DNA of 64,000 bases from Rhizobium leguminosarum (GTDB lineage Bacteria > Pseudomonadota > Alphaproteobacteria > Rhizobiales > Rhizobiaceae): positions 4,614,501 to 4,678,500 of the forward strand of contig NZ_JAGIOR010000001.1 of assembly GCF_017876795.1 (NCBI RefSeq), in the 5' to 3' direction. Under the pieces are notes generated by a model. That model did no database searches and was not told the origin of the DNA. It saw only the letters and a list, made by a program, of their open reading frames with translations. Below, piece after piece: positions 44,014 through 55,536 of the stretch; position 1 is the stretch's first letter; every line of letters starts with the position of its first letter. Both the position numbers and the translations under genes were made by a program.

Positions 44014-44643
44014 CTATTGCAGGAGGTTCCACCACTGCTTGCCGGAGTTGGCGACCGCCGCATCCTTCTTGCGCTTTTTCTGCTTCTTGAGCTCGGGCTC
44101 GCCGACATCGTCGAGCTTTGCCGGATCGTCGACCGTGCGGTAGCCGGGCGGCGGATCGGAAATATAGCGGCGCTGATCGATATAGGAGCCCTTCTGCAGG
44201 GCGCGGGCCTCACGATAGGCCTTGGTCTGGGCTTCCGTCGTGCGCCGTCCGCCTTCGATTGCCGAGCTGGCGAGCGGCGAGCGGTAGTTCGGATTGTCGG
44301 AGTTCGCGTCTGCTTCCCCGACGAGGCGGGCGCGGGTTTCCTCCGGCGATTCAATCCATTGCGGATTGTCCTTGTTGGCGACCGTCTGCTGCGGGGCAAC
44401 GAGGGTCTCCTTCTGCGCCTGGGCCGGCAGTACCAGCGTCGGGCGCGGCGTGTACTTGACGCCCTTGTTCTTCGGGTCCGGCCCGGTCAGCGACACGGAC
44501 TGGCCGAGATCGTCGGTCAATTGCTCCATGGCAGTCTTGTCGGTGCCGTAGGTAGGGCTGCTGGCGCAGCTGGAGACCAAGGAGCATCCCGCCATGATGA
44601 CAGACAGGCAGGCGCCCATACGGAACCAATGCGTTGCGAACAT
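44014..44643 (-). CDS. Putative lipoprotein of unknown function
   Basis: From ATG 44643 (MFATHWFRMGACLSVIMAGC) the protein is 209 residues. An N-terminal hydrophobic segment ends in a lipobox-like LVSSC (Cys ~27) followed by ASSPTYGTD. The rest is hydrophilic, rich in Pro, Asn, Arg and Lys, with LTGPDPKNKGVKYTPRPTLV, SPLASSAIEGGRRTTEAQTK, a basic LKKQKKRKKD stretch and the end KQWWNLLQ. I recognise it as a conserved rhizobial hypothetical lipoprotein but know no function. The frame is open to 44688. Confidence 0.75.
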   Translation of the reverse strand: MFATHWFRMGACLSVIMAGCSLVSSCASSPTYGTDKTAMEQLTDDLGQSVSLTGPDPKNKGVKYTPRPTLVLPAQAQKETLVAPQQTVANKDNPQWIESPEETRARLVGEADANSDNPNYRSPLASSAIEGGRRTTEAQTKAYREARALQKGSYIDQRRYISDPPPGYRTVDDPAKLDDVGEPELKKQKKRKKDAAVANSGKQWWNLLQ

Positions 44644-44774
44644 GAAAACCCTTCCAGCCACCGGTGCAATCGTTGCCCAACCGGACAACCGTCCCCCTGA
44701 CGCAAAAATCCGGCCATTTTCAGGCAGCTTTTACCGGATGAACCGCGAAAACGCAATTCACCCGGCAATATTCT

Positions 44775-47666
44775 TCACGCGAGTAGCGCAAGCTCGCGAA
44801 GGGCTGCAGCATCACGGGCCGAGACATCGGGATATTCGGGATCGGAACCGACGTCCCTGGTGATCCGCCAGGAGCGGGCGCATTTCTCACCCTCTGCAAG
44901 CTTCGGCACGACGCTGACCTCAGGCACTTCGGCCAGACGGAAGGCCCCCGCCGGGCCTTCGCCAGCCCTGACCTCGATTGCCGAGGTGATGCAGACTTCG
45001 GTGAAGTCCTGGCCTTCCAGCGCCTTCAGCAATTCCGGATCGGCGACGTAGACGACCGGCGCCGCTTCCAGCGAGGAGCCGATGCGCTTGTCCTTGCGCT
45101 CGATTTCCAGGGCGCCAGTGACAACCGAGCGGACTGTGCGGATCTTCTTCCACTTCTCGGCCAGGGCATCGTTACGCCATTCCTTTGCAACCGGGGCAAA
45201 CTGCTCCAGATGCACGGAAACGGCGGACGGATTGCGCGACAGCCAGGCCTCTTCGGTGGTGAAGGGCAGCATCGGGGCAAGCCAGGTCACCATGCAATCG
45301 AAAATCTGACGGATGACGTGCAGGCTGGCGCGCCGGCGCAGGCTCGATGGCGCGTCGCAGTAGAGCGCATCCTTGCGGACATCGAAATAGAAGGCCGACA
45401 GCTCGACATTGGCGAAATCGATCAGTGCGCGGGCGATCTTCTTGAAATCGAAGGCATCGTAGTTTTCGCGCACCAGCTCGTCGAGTTCGGCAAGCCGGTG
45501 CAGCATTAACTGCTCCAGCTCCGGCAGATCGGCAAACGCGATCTCCTCGCCCGTGTCGTGGGCGAGCGTGCCGAGCATCCAGCGGATGGTGTTGCGCAGC
45601 TTGCGATAGGCGTCGACATTGGTCTGGATGATCGTCTTGCCGACGCGCAGGTCGTCGGCATAGTCCGAGGTCATCACCCAGAGGCGCAGGATGTCGGCGC
45701 CGGCATCCTTCATCACTTCTTGCGGCGCGGTGACGTTGCCCTTCGACTTCGACATCTTCTCGCCCTTCTCGTCCATGGTGAAGCCATGGGTGAGGACGGC
45801 GTTGTAAGGGGCGCGGCCGCGGGTGGCCGCCGATTCCAGCAGTGACGAATGGAACCAGCCGCGATGCTGGTCGGAACCCTCGAGATAAAGGTCGGCCGGC
45901 CACTTCAGGTCCGGGCGGTCTTCGAGCGTGAAGGTGTGCGTCGAGCCGGAATCGAACCAGACGTCGAGGATATCCATGACCTGCGTCCAGCGGGAATGGT
46001 CATGGTCGTTGCCGAGGAAACGCTCCTTGGCGCCATCGGCAAACCAGGCGTCGGCGCCCTCCTGTTCGAAGGCGTCGAGGATGCGGGCGTTGACGGCGTC
46101 ATCGACGAGGACCTCGCCCTGTTCGTCGGCAAAAACGGCGATCGGCACGCCCCATGCTCTCTGACGAGAAAGAACCCAGTCCGGGCGGCCCTCGATCATG
46201 GCGCGCAACCGGTTCTGGCCGGCGGCGGGTACGAAGCGGGTGTCGTCGATCGCACCGAGAGCGCGCGAACGCAGCGTCGTGCCGTCGGCAAGGGTCTTGT
46301 CCATATGGACGAACCATTGCGGCGTGTTGCGGAAGATCACCGGCTTCTTCGAGCGCCAGGAATGCGGATACTGATGCTTCAGCCGGCCGCGGGCAAAGAG
46401 CGCGCCGCGGGCGATCAGTTCCTTGATGACGCGGTCGTTGGCATCGCCCTTCTTGCCGTTATCGTCGATGACGCGGGCGCCCTCGAGGCCGGGGGCATCC
46501 GATGTGTAGAAGCCGCCGTCGTCGACCGGGAACGGGATTTTGGAGTCGATGCCACGAGCCTCAAGCGTGCGGACGGCCGACATCCAGGCATCGAAGTCTT
46601 CGCGGCCGTGGCTGGGTGCCGTGTGCACGAAACCGGTGCCGGCATCATCGGTGACGTGATCGCCATCAAGCAATGGCACGGCGAATTCATAGCCGCCGTC
46701 CAGACCCTTGAAGGGATGGGCACAGGCCATCGCTGCGAAGTCGGCCGCAGAGACATCGCTCAGGCGCTTGTACTGCAGCTTGGACTTGGCGAAGGATTCC
46801 TCAGCCAGCTTATCGGCAAAGATCAGCTTTTCGCCGGGACGCGGACCAAAATCGTTCTCGGCAGCCGTTACCTCGTAGAGACCGTAGGAGACACGTGCGG
46901 AAAAAGAGATCGCGCGGTTGCCGGGGATCGTCCAGGGCGTGGTCGTCCAGATGACCACGAACCCATCCTTGAGCGCAGCCGGACCTTCGACGACGGGGAA
47001 TTTCACCCAGATCGTGTCGCTCTCAAAGTCCTGGTATTCGACCTCGGCCTCGGCCAGTGCCGTGCGCTCGACGACTGACCACATGATCGGCTTGGAGCCG
47101 CGATAAAGCTGGCCGCTTGCGGCGATCTTCAGGAGTTCGCCGGCGATGCGCGCTTCCGCGTGGAAGTTCATCGTCGTATAGGGATTGTCGAAGTCGCCTT
47201 CGATGCCGAGACGCTTGAACTCTTCGGCCTGGACCTTGATCCAGCCAGTGGCAAACTCACGGCATTCGCGGCGGAATTCGTTAACCGGGACCTCGTCCTT
47301 GTTCTTGCCCTTCTCGCGGTACTTCTCTTCGATCTTCCATTCGATCGGCAGGCCGTGGCAATCCCAGCCGGGCACGTAATTGGCGTCGTAGCCGCGCATC
47401 TGGAACGAACGGTTGATGACATCCTTGAGGATCTTGTTCAGCGCATGGCCGATATGGATGTTGCCATTGGCGTAGGGCGGGCCGTCGTGAAGCACGAATT
47501 TTTCGCGGCCGGCGGCCGAAGCGCGCAGTTTCTTGTAGAGACCCATCTCCTGCCAGCGCTTGACCAGCTCCGGCTCCTTCTGCGGCAGGCCGGCGCGCAT
47601 CGGGAAATCGGTTTCGGGCAAATAGAGGGTCTTCGAATAGTCGATCTTTTCGGCGGTGTCGGTCAT
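44775..47666 (-). CDS. ileS: Isoleucyl-tRNA synthetase
   Basis: From ATG 47666 ([20 protein letters not shown]) the protein is 963 residues, normal length. It has the class I HIGH motif in [17 protein letters not shown] at about 70, an editing (CP1) domain with [16 protein letters not shown], and KMSKSKGN at about 635. The anticodon-binding domain follows ([20 protein letters not shown]). The frame is open for 80 more codons upstream, but those lack family similarity. Upstream on the same strand is ribF. Confidence 0.97.
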   Translation of the reverse strand: MTDTAEKIDYSKTLYLPETDFPMRAGLPQKEPELVKRWQEMGLYKKLRASAAGREKFVLHDGPPYANGNIHIGHALNKILKDVINRSFQMRGYDANYVPGWDCHGLPIEWKIEEKYREKGKNKDEVPVNEFRRECREFATGWIKVQAEEFKRLGIEGDFDNPYTTMNFHAEARIAGELLKIAASGQLYRGSKPIMWSVVERTALAEAEVEYQDFESDTIWVKFPVVEGPAALKDGFVVIWTTTPWTIPGNRAISFSARVSYGLYEVTAAENDFGPRPGEKLIFADKLAEESFAKSKLQYKRLSDVSAADFAAMACAHPFKGLDGGYEFAVPLLDGDHVTDDAGTGFVHTAPSHGREDFDAWMSAVRTLEARGIDSKIPFPVDDGGFYTSDAPGLEGARVIDDNGKKGDANDRVIKELIARGALFARGRLKHQYPHSWRSKKPVIFRNTPQWFVHMDKTLADGTTLRSRALGAIDDTRFVPAAGQNRLRAMIEGRPDWVLSRQRAWGVPIAVFADEQGEVLVDDAVNARILDAFEQEGADAWFADGAKERFLGNDHDHSRWTQVMDILDVWFDSGSTHTFTLEDRPDLKWPADLYLEGSDQHRGWFHSSLLESAATRGRAPYNAVLTHGFTMDEKGEKMSKSKGNVTAPQEVMKDAGADILRLWVMTSDYADDLRVGKTIIQTNVDAYRKLRNTIRWMLGTLAHDTGEEIAFADLPELEQLMLHRLAELDELVRENYDAFDFKKIARALIDFANVELSAFYFDVRKDALYCDAPSSLRRRASLHVIRQIFDCMVTWLAPMLPFTTEEAWLSRNPSAVSVHLEQFAPVAKEWRNDALAEKWKKIRTVRSVVTGALEIERKDKRIGSSLEAAPVVYVADPELLKALEGQDFTEVCITSAIEVRAGEGPAGAFRLAEVPEVSVVPKLAEGEKCARSWRITRDVGSDPEYPDVSARDAAALRELALLA

Positions 47667-47953
47667 ATCGGGACAATCGTTTCTGGCGGCCCAGGAAGGG
47701 GCGCAACGGCGTGAAAAAGCTGGTGACGGAAGCGCTCGTATCCAAGCGCCAAAAACCCGGACCTTCCGGCCGCTTAGCGCGCGCGGAAGGCCGGGCCGAT
47801 AATTCGCATCGTCATCGCCAGCCGAAATTTCGTCATAGCGGCGGTTCATAGGCGTTTTTGCCTGGAAAAGGAAGAGCAGAATTCGCGGGTGCGCCATCGG
47901 CAGCAATGGCGGGAATCACTGGTCTCCCCGCGACAGCCACGCTCGCGGCGAGG

Positions 47954-48937
47954 TCAGGAAAAACAAAGTTTCCGGTCGAGTTCACCCAGCGGCTTCACAC
48001 CTGATAGCAGCGCCCTCGCCTCCTCCTCGTCGCGCTTGATCTGGGCGACCAGCGGATCGAGGCCGTCGAATTTCAGCTCGGGTCTAATATAGCCGAAGAA
48101 GGAGACGGCGCAGCGCTGGCCGTAGAGATCGCCACTGAAGTCGAAAAGATAGGTTTCGAGCAGCGGCGCGCCGTTTTCGGTGACCGTCGGGCGGCGGCCG
48201 TAACTCGCGACGGCATCGTACAACGTGCCGTCTTCGCGGCGGAAGCGGACGGCGTAGATACCGGCGGCCAGTTCGACCTCCGGCGGCAGGCGCATGTTGG
48301 CGGTGGGAAAACCGAGCTGCCGGCCGAGCTTTTCGCCGTCGATCACCTCGGCCTCAACCGTATAACGATAGCCCAGCATGCCGGCGACTTCGCTGACATT
48401 GCCATCGCTTAAAAGCGCGCGGATATGGCTCGAAGAGACGACGTCGGCGTTTTCGTCGCGGAAGGCATCGATCGGGGTGACGCCAAAGCCATAGGTCTGG
48501 CCGGCATTCATCAGGAAGGCCGGACCGCCCTCGCGGCCGCGGCCGAAATGGAAATTGAAGCCGGTGACGACCTCGGAGGCGCCGAGCCAATCCTTGAGGA
48601 TCGAATGGATGAAATCATCGGCCGAGCGCTGCGAAAACTCATGATCGAAGGGATATTCGATGACGGCGCCGAAACCGAGGGTTTCCAGGATACGGGCCTT
48701 CAACGGTGCGGGCGTCAGGCGGAAGACCGGCGTCTCAGGCCGGAAGACCGTACGCGGATGCGGCTCGAACGTCAGCACCAGAGCGGGGATACCGCGCGCC
48801 CTGGAGATTTCGAGCGCGCGGCTGAGCACCGATTGGTGGCCACGGTGCACGCCGTCGAAATTGCCGATGGCAATGACGCCGCCCTTGAGATGGGCAGGCA
48901 AGGGTTCCCGGGTTTCATTGCGGTGGAAGACGGTCAT
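47954..48937 (-). CDS. ribF: Bifunctional riboflavin kinase / FAD synthetase
   Basis: From ATG 48937 (MTVFHRNETREPLPAHLKGG) the protein is 327 residues. The N-terminal FMN adenylyltransferase domain has AIGNFDGVHRGHQSVL, and the C-terminal flavokinase domain has DGEKLGRQLGFPTANM and YDAVASYGRRPT. It makes FMN and FAD from riboflavin. It starts 14 bases after the preceding HAD gene and lies upstream of ileS, an order seen in many alphaproteobacteria. Confidence 0.96.
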   Translation of the reverse strand: MTVFHRNETREPLPAHLKGGVIAIGNFDGVHRGHQSVLSRALEISRARGIPALVLTFEPHPRTVFRPETPVFRLTPAPLKARILETLGFGAVIEYPFDHEFSQRSADDFIHSILKDWLGASEVVTGFNFHFGRGREGGPAFLMNAGQTYGFGVTPIDAFRDENADVVSSSHIRALLSDGNVSEVAGMLGYRYTVEAEVIDGEKLGRQLGFPTANMRLPPEVELAAGIYAVRFRREDGTLYDAVASYGRRPTVTENGAPLLETYLFDFSGDLYGQRCAVSFFGYIRPELKFDGLDPLVAQIKRDEEEARALLSGVKPLGELDRKLCFS

Positions 48938-48951
48938 CGGCTGGCTTCTCT

Positions 48952-49800
48952 TTATGCAAGGCGTGGCATCCACCACTTCGGCGCGGCTTTTTCCCGATCG
49001 AGATAGGCGTTGAGGATCGCCTCGTCGGTCTCGCCGTTCAAGGTGTATTCCTTGGCGTGGATACCGCCGCTGATGTAGAGAAGGTCGAGGCCGTAATTCA
49101 AGGCGCCGCGCACATCGGTCGGCATGCCGTCGCCGATCGCCAGCACGCGCTCGACCGGGAAATCGCCGCGGAGCTCGCGGGCAGCGGCCAGCGTCGCCTC
49201 ATAGATCGGCCGGTGCGGTTTTCCGGCGATGCGGGTGCTGCCGCCAAGCTGCTCATAATAGGCGGCCATGGCGCCGGCGCAGGGGATGATGCGGTGACCG
49301 CGCTCGACGACGAGGTCGGGATTGGCGCAGATCATCGGCACCGCGCGGGCTTTGAATTCCAGAAGCATGTCGGTGTAATCCTCCGGCTTCTCAGTCTCAT
49401 CGTCGAAAAAGCCGGTGCAGACGAGCGATTGCGCTTCGCCCGCCGGCTTGCGCTCGACGCCGATGCCTTCGAGAAGCGCCTTGTCGCGCTCGGGGCCGAG
49501 CAGAAAGACCGTCTTCGGCCCTTCGGCGATCAGCCGGCGCGTGACGTCGCCGGAGGTGACGATCCTGTCATAAGCGCTGTCGGGAACGCCGATCTGGCGC
49601 AACTGCTCGACCACCTGCCAGGAAAGGCGCGGCGAATTGGTGATGAGAACGACGGCGACGCCGCTTGCGCGTGCCGCTTCAAGGGCTACGGCCGCCTTCG
49701 GAAACGGATCGACGCCATTGTGAACGACGCCCCAGACATCGCAGAGCACCACGTCATAATGACCTGTTATCTCCGAGAAGTTTTCTATCCGCCTGGCCAT
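48952..49800 (-). CDS. HAD-superfamily IIA hydrolase (TIGR01459 type)
   Basis: From ATG 49800 (MARRIENFSEITGHYDVVLC) the protein is 282 residues. Motif I is LCDVWGVVHNGVDPF, motif II LITNSPR, and motifs III/IV KPHRPIYEA and LAIGDGMPTDVRGAL. The DVWGVVHNG motif marks the TIGR01459 group of NagD-like phosphatases, mostly alphaproteobacterial, with unknown substrate. It is the first gene of a HAD-ribF(-ileS) run and divergent from groES. Confidence 0.9.
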   Translation of the reverse strand: MARRIENFSEITGHYDVVLCDVWGVVHNGVDPFPKAAVALEAARASGVAVVLITNSPRLSWQVVEQLRQIGVPDSAYDRIVTSGDVTRRLIAEGPKTVFLLGPERDKALLEGIGVERKPAGEAQSLVCTGFFDDETEKPEDYTDMLLEFKARAVPMICANPDLVVERGHRIIPCAGAMAAYYEQLGGSTRIAGKPHRPIYEATLAAARELRGDFPVERVLAIGDGMPTDVRGALNYGLDLLYISGGIHAKEYTLNGETDEAILNAYLDREKAAPKWWMPRLA

Positions 49801-49963
49801 TCCGATGTCCCGATTTGCTGCAGTCACCGGTGACATTGCAAAGGCGCAAGGCGATGGCAAGGCATTTTCTTCGCCGTCGACCCGCTGCGCCGCTTTCGGC
49901 GGCAATCTCCGCAATTCTCCAGCCTCTTCACAATTCCGGCACAAAAATTCGTGATGGCTCTCA

Positions 49964-49992
49964 TTGACTCCTTTCGGAGCCATCCCTAAATG
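49964..49992 (+). promoter_or_regulatory. Predicted groESL promoter
   Basis: TTGACT (49964-49969), a 17-base spacer and TAAATG (49987-49992) form a vegetative-type promoter directly upstream of the CIRCE element. Transcription would start within or just before CIRCE, as in other HrcA-controlled groESL operons. Confidence 0.65.
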
Positions 49993-49999
49993 CTCGTCG

Positions 50000-50026
50000 C
50001 TAGCACTCACCGCAAGGGAGTGCTAA
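50000..50026 (+). promoter_or_regulatory. CIRCE element (HrcA operator)
   Basis: TAGCACTC (50001-50008), a 9-base spacer and GAGTGCTA (50018-50025) form the perfect 8-base-arm inverted repeat of CIRCE; a C before and C after extend the context. It lies 59 bases before groES and makes the operon subject to HrcA repression and heat induction. Confidence 0.96.
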
Positions 50027-50084
50027 CATCTATCCATGTGGGCCGTTCCGGTCCGCGAATGTCATTCGATCGAGGGATTAGACA

Positions 50085-50381
50085 ATGGCAAGCACCAACT
50101 TCCGCCCCCTTCACGACCGCGTCGTTGTTCGCCGCGTTGAGTCCGAAGCCAAGACCAAGGGTGGCATCATCATTCCCGATACCGCCAAGGAAAAGCCGCA
50201 GGAAGGCGAAATCGTCGCCGTCGGTTCCGGCGCGCGCGATGAGTCCGGCAAGGTCGTCGCACTCGACGTCAAGGCTGGCGACCGCATTCTGTTCGGCAAG
50301 TGGTCCGGCACCGAAGTCAAGATCGACGGCGAAGACCTTCTGATCATGAAGGAAGCCGACATTATGGGCATCATCGGCTAA
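50085..50381 (+). CDS. groES: Co-chaperonin GroES
   Basis: The 98-residue protein starts [20 protein letters not shown] and contains the mobile loop [20 protein letters not shown] and the roof-hairpin region, ending [12 protein letters not shown]. It caps the GroEL cavity. groEL starts 70 bases downstream. Length and all conserved blocks are normal. Confidence 0.98.
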   Translation: MASTNFRPLHDRVVVRRVESEAKTKGGIIIPDTAKEKPQEGEIVAVGSGARDESGKVVALDVKAGDRILFGKWSGTEVKIDGEDLLIMKEADIMGIIG

Positions 50382-50439
50382 TCAGCCGCTGGCCTTTCCG
50401 ACGTAGCCGACGGGTCCAGAACCCGGACACTCGAATTGA

Positions 50440-52200
<1,761 letters not shown>

Positions 52201-52242
52201 GAAAGCCGTCACTGACATCCATTCCGGTACATCTGGAATTGG

Positions 52243-52271
52243 AAGGGCGGCCTTCGGGTCGCCCTTTTCTT
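52243..52271 (+). terminator. Rho-independent terminator of groESL
   Basis: AAGGGCG (52243-52249) pairs with CGCCCTT (52260-52266) around a GCCTTCGGGT loop, followed by TTCTTTT. It lies beyond both copies of the groEL end repeat and is the probable end of the groESL mRNA. Confidence 0.8.
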
Positions 52272-52760
52272 TTGCGCTCAAAGCGATTCGTCAGTTGTGC
52301 GCAATTTCATGGCGCGTCGCCCGCTCCCGCCCGGGAAGCTTTCGCGAAGCTTGCGTTGCCGCGCTTTTTCAAGCCGCCGGTCTCGGTGGGAGATTGCAGT
52401 GTTGCGGCGCCATTTCTCACCTCATGTCGAGTGGAACCGCATCCAAAGCCCGCAAAATTGACGTTTCGGCGCCGCTTCCCGCCGGACAGGCTGAGGATGC
52501 CGGCATCCCAGGAAAAATGCCGATCCGAACACCCCTTAAAAAGCCGTTGCCGTTTGTTGAAAAGCTCCTATAAATCCGCGCTGCAATTGAAGCGCGCCCA
52601 CCAAACCGGCGCGAGAGTCGATCCCTGACGTTCCTGAGGCCCGATGGCCGCGGCAACGATCGCCGGTAAAAGCACGGGCATCATGCCTGCTGCTGCGTGA
52701 TCCTGTTTTTGTGTCTACCGAGCGTGCGGCGGAGGAGCTGCATCCGAACGGGGGAACGCC
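52272..52760. other. Intergenic region, no gene seen
   Basis: About 490 bases lie between the groESL terminator and the next gene. Open frames here are short and lack a recognisable product. GGCCGCGGC- and CGAAGCTT-type small palindromes occur, but nothing forms a convincing element. It presumably carries the promoter of the gene at 52761. Confidence 0.4.
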
Positions 52761-53207
52761 TTGTTTAAGATCGCCAAAGCCAATGCAGCCGTACCTTTGA
52801 CACCCGGCTCGCTTGAGCACCACAATCAAAATGACGAGATGGTGGCGCAGTTTTCGATCTCCGAAGCCTGGACCGGAGATTTGTCGAGCGGCATGCTGCG
52901 TCTCGGCGAATGGAGCGCGATGCTGCACGGCCTCTCCGCACAGGAATGCGGGCTCCTAAGCCTGATCCGCTGCTACGATACCAAGGACCGCGGCCACATA
53001 TTGGAGCTGTTCGAGCAGGCGGCGACACGCTGCTCCTCCTTCTGTTTTTCGACGACGATCATCATGCCGAACGGCTTGCGCCAGCCGCTGTTCTGCATGG
53101 GCGAGTCGAACGGGCTCGAGGAAAAATACAGCGGCAGCCTGGTCGGCGTCTTCATTTTCCCGCGCTTCAAGCTCGAAGGTCCGAGACAGATCACAAGTCC
53201 GCGATAA
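52761..53207 (+). CDS. Conserved hypothetical protein, PAS-like
   Basis: The 148-residue protein probably starts at TTG 52761 (FKIAKANAAVPL follows), because GGGGGAA sits 6-8 bases upstream and no ATG is near. The middle, WSAMLHGLSAQECGLLSLIR and FEQAATRCSSFCFSTTIIMP, followed by GSLVGVFIFPRF, has the spacing of a compact PAS-type sensory domain: a helix-rich start and a beta-strand finish. No output domain is attached. I know such proteins only as rhizobial hypotheticals; the PAS assignment is tentative. Confidence 0.6.
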   Translation: MFKIAKANAAVPLTPGSLEHHNQNDEMVAQFSISEAWTGDLSSGMLRLGEWSAMLHGLSAQECGLLSLIRCYDTKDRGHILELFEQAATRCSSFCFSTTIIMPNGLRQPLFCMGESNGLEEKYSGSLVGVFIFPRFKLEGPRQITSPR

Positions 53208-53406
53208 GATTGGCAGGTAAAAACAAGGGCTCAGACTAAGCCGGCTAACTCCTCTTTTCGTCATGCTCGGGCTTGTCCCGAGCATCTACAGCCGGTGCAG
53301 CAGATCCTCGGCACAAGGCCGAGGACGACGCCGGGGAAGAGCGAGGTCGTCTATAGCTGAGGCCGCGCTCCGGAAGCAGCCTTTGTGCTTTGCGGTGATC
53401 CGTTCG

Positions 53407-54117
53407 TTACTCCGGCTTGACCGGAATATTGAGCCCCTTCTCGCTTGCCGGGCGGGCAATGCAGCGCTGCAGCCAGTCCACGACGGCGGGGAATTTCGCA
53501 TAGTCGAGAACCTCGCGGCCGCCATAGAAGATATCGGCGCCGCGAACCCAGCTGAAGGTGGTGATGTCGGCGATCGTATACTGATCGCCCATGATCCACT
53601 GCCGACCCTCCAGCCGGTCTTCGAGCACGCCGAGCAGGCGTTTGGACTCGTCGCGATAGCGCTCCACCGGATAGGAATTGTTGGCGACCTTGACGGCGGC
53701 GAACTTGTAGAAATGTCCGAACTGGCCGAACATCGGGCCGATGCCGGCCATCTGGAAAAACACCCATTGGATGCACTCGTAGCGGCCGGCGGCGTCTTCA
53801 GGGATGAGCTTGCCGGTTTTTTCGGCGAGATAGAGCAGGATGGCGCCGGATTCGAACAGGCCAATCGGCTTACCATCAGGCCCGTTCGGATCGATGATCG
53901 CCGGAATGCGGCCGTTCGGGTTGAGAGATTCGAATTCCGGCGACTTCTGCTCGTTGGCGGCGAAGGAAATATAATGCGGCTCGTAGGCAAGGCCGAGCTC
54001 CTCGAGCGCGACTGATACCTTCACCCCGTTCGGCGTCTGCAGCGAATAAAGCTGGATGATGTCGGAATTTTTCGCCGGCCAGCGCGCCGTGATCGGAAAT
54101 GCGGACAGATCTGCCAT
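53407..54117 (-). CDS. Glutathione S-transferase family protein
   Basis: From ATG 54117 (MADLSAFPITARWPAKNSDI) the protein is 236 residues. The thioredoxin-like N-domain is at about 18-105 (LYSLQTPNGVKVSVALEELG, NPNGRIPAIIDP with the cis-Pro, and GLFESGAILLYLAEKTG). The helical C-domain is at about 110-225 (MGDQYTIADITTFSWVRG). The TPNGxKVS active-site segment and the long N-terminal extension resemble the YghU/YfcG disulfide-reductase GSTs. The substrate is unknown. Confidence 0.9.
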   Translation of the reverse strand: MADLSAFPITARWPAKNSDIIQLYSLQTPNGVKVSVALEELGLAYEPHYISFAANEQKSPEFESLNPNGRIPAIIDPNGPDGKPIGLFESGAILLYLAEKTGKLIPEDAAGRYECIQWVFFQMAGIGPMFGQFGHFYKFAAVKVANNSYPVERYRDESKRLLGVLEDRLEGRQWIMGDQYTIADITTFSWVRGADIFYGGREVLDYAKFPAVVDWLQRCIARPASEKGLNIPVKPE

Positions 54118-54329
54118 CGGATTCTCCTTGTTGGGCGCCGACCATAAGAGACCGGACGCGGCAAAGGCAAGCGGCCGCCTGTAGGGCATCGTTCCATATT
54201 ATTGAACAAAGTGTCCCCGTTCGTTTATCTTTCCACAACGGGAGAAATGAGCGACATAGGAGGCATCAGAGGTCCACACGGTGCCGGGGCACCAAGATCT
54301 CCAGAACCAGTCAAACGGAGACAACGTCC

Positions 54330-54767
54330 ATGTCGAACAACGTCATTACCCTGATTGCCCGTATCCTGCTTTCCTTCATGTTCATCTTCGCCGGCTTCGG
54401 CAAGCTGACCGATCCGGCTTCGACCGCCGGCATGATCGCCGGTGCAGGCCTGCCCGCTTCCACGGCGCTCACCTATCTCGCCGGCCTGTTCGAACTTGCA
54501 ACCGGCCTTGCCGTGCTCGTTGGCTTCCAGGTCCGCATCGTCGGCTGGCTGCTCGCCGTGTTCTGCGTGTTCACCGGCGTCGTCTTCCACCTTTCGCCAG
54601 TCAACGTTCCTGATTTCCCGGCCGCAGCCAACGGCTGGATCAACGCCCTGAACTTCGTCAACTTCATGAAGAACGTCACGCTCGCCGGCGCCTATATCAT
54701 GCTCGCCACCAACGGCGCAGGCGCTTACTCGCTCGACGCCCGCCGCGGCGCCTACGCGGCCGCCTGA
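54330..54767 (+). CDS. DoxX family membrane protein
   Basis: The 145-residue protein has four hydrophobic segments, starting MSNNVITLIARILLSFMFIF. The DoxX signature AGFGKLTDPASTAGMIAGAG follows the first helix, and FMKNVTLAGAYIM lies in the last. It is an inner-membrane protein. Relatives are linked to thiosulfate oxidation or redox stress, but no firm role can be given here. It ends with a strong terminator at 54797. Confidence 0.88.
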   Translation: MSNNVITLIARILLSFMFIFAGFGKLTDPASTAGMIAGAGLPASTALTYLAGLFELATGLAVLVGFQVRIVGWLLAVFCVFTGVVFHLSPVNVPDFPAAANGWINALNFVNFMKNVTLAGAYIMLATNGAGAYSLDARRGAYAAA

Positions 54768-54796
54768 ACAAGCAGACAATCCTCCCAGACACAGAG

Positions 54797-54826
54797 AACC
54801 CGCCGTCACATCCGACGGCGGGTTTT
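54797..54826 (+). terminator. Rho-independent terminator after doxX-like gene
   Basis: ACCCGCCGTC pairs with GACGGCGGGT across a six-base loop, followed by TTTTCTT. It lies between the convergent doxX-like and hisG genes. Confidence 0.85.
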
Positions 54827-54840
54827 CTTATGCCTGGAGA

Positions 54841-55536
54841 TCAGAGGGCGGCGCGCACCGCGTCGATGATTGCCTGGACGGCCGGTTCGTCCGCATGGCT
54901 TTCCCTGCGGGCGCGCACGAGGCAGGCCTGCGAATGCAGGATGACGCCGTCCTGAAGCACTTTCAGGCGGTTGGCGCGCAGCGTCGAGCCTGTGGAGGTG
55001 ATATCGACGATGATATCGGCCGAGCCGGACGCCGGAGCCCCCTCGGTGGCGCCGAGGCTTTCGACGATGCGATAAAGCTGGATGCCGTGCTGGCTCGAAA
55101 AGAACTGCTGGGTCAGCCGCCAGTATTTGGTGGCGATGGCAAGGCGCCTGGAATGGCGGGCGCGGAAATCGGCGGCGACATCGACCAGATCGGCCATGGT
55201 CTCGACATCCAGCCAGATCTCCGGCACGGCGACGACGACATCGGCATGGCCGAAGCCGAGGCGGGCGCAGAATTCGACGCGCTTGTCGACTTCGGCAAAG
55301 CCTTCCCGCATCAGATCTTCGCCGGTGACGCCGAAATCGACGGTGCCGTTACCGAGCTCACGGGAGATTTCGGAGGCCGAGAGGAAGGCGATTTCGACAT
55401 CGGCCCAGCCTTCGACGCGGCCGCGATAGGAGCGGTCGTTGCCGACGGCTGCGATCGGCATGCCGGCCCGCTCGAAGATTGCCGACGCATCGTCCTTCAT
55501 CCGGCCCTTGGAGGGAAGCGCGATGGTGATGGTCAT
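54841..55536 (-). CDS. hisG: ATP phosphoribosyltransferase, short form (catalytic subunit)
   Basis: The 231-residue protein ([20 protein letters not shown]) has the phosphate-binding motif [20 protein letters not shown]. It lacks the C-terminal ACT-like regulatory domain of long HisG, so it needs HisZ. The first step of histidine synthesis joins ATP and PRPP. Its start overlaps the hisZ stop by 4 bases. Confidence 0.95.
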   Translation of the reverse strand: MTITIALPSKGRMKDDASAIFERAGMPIAAVGNDRSYRGRVEGWADVEIAFLSASEISRELGNGTVDFGVTGEDLMREGFAEVDKRVEFCARLGFGHADVVVAVPEIWLDVETMADLVDVAADFRARHSRRLAIATKYWRLTQQFFSSQHGIQLYRIVESLGATEGAPASGSADIIVDITSTGSTLRANRLKVLQDGVILHSQACLVRARRESHADEPAVQAIIDAVRAAL

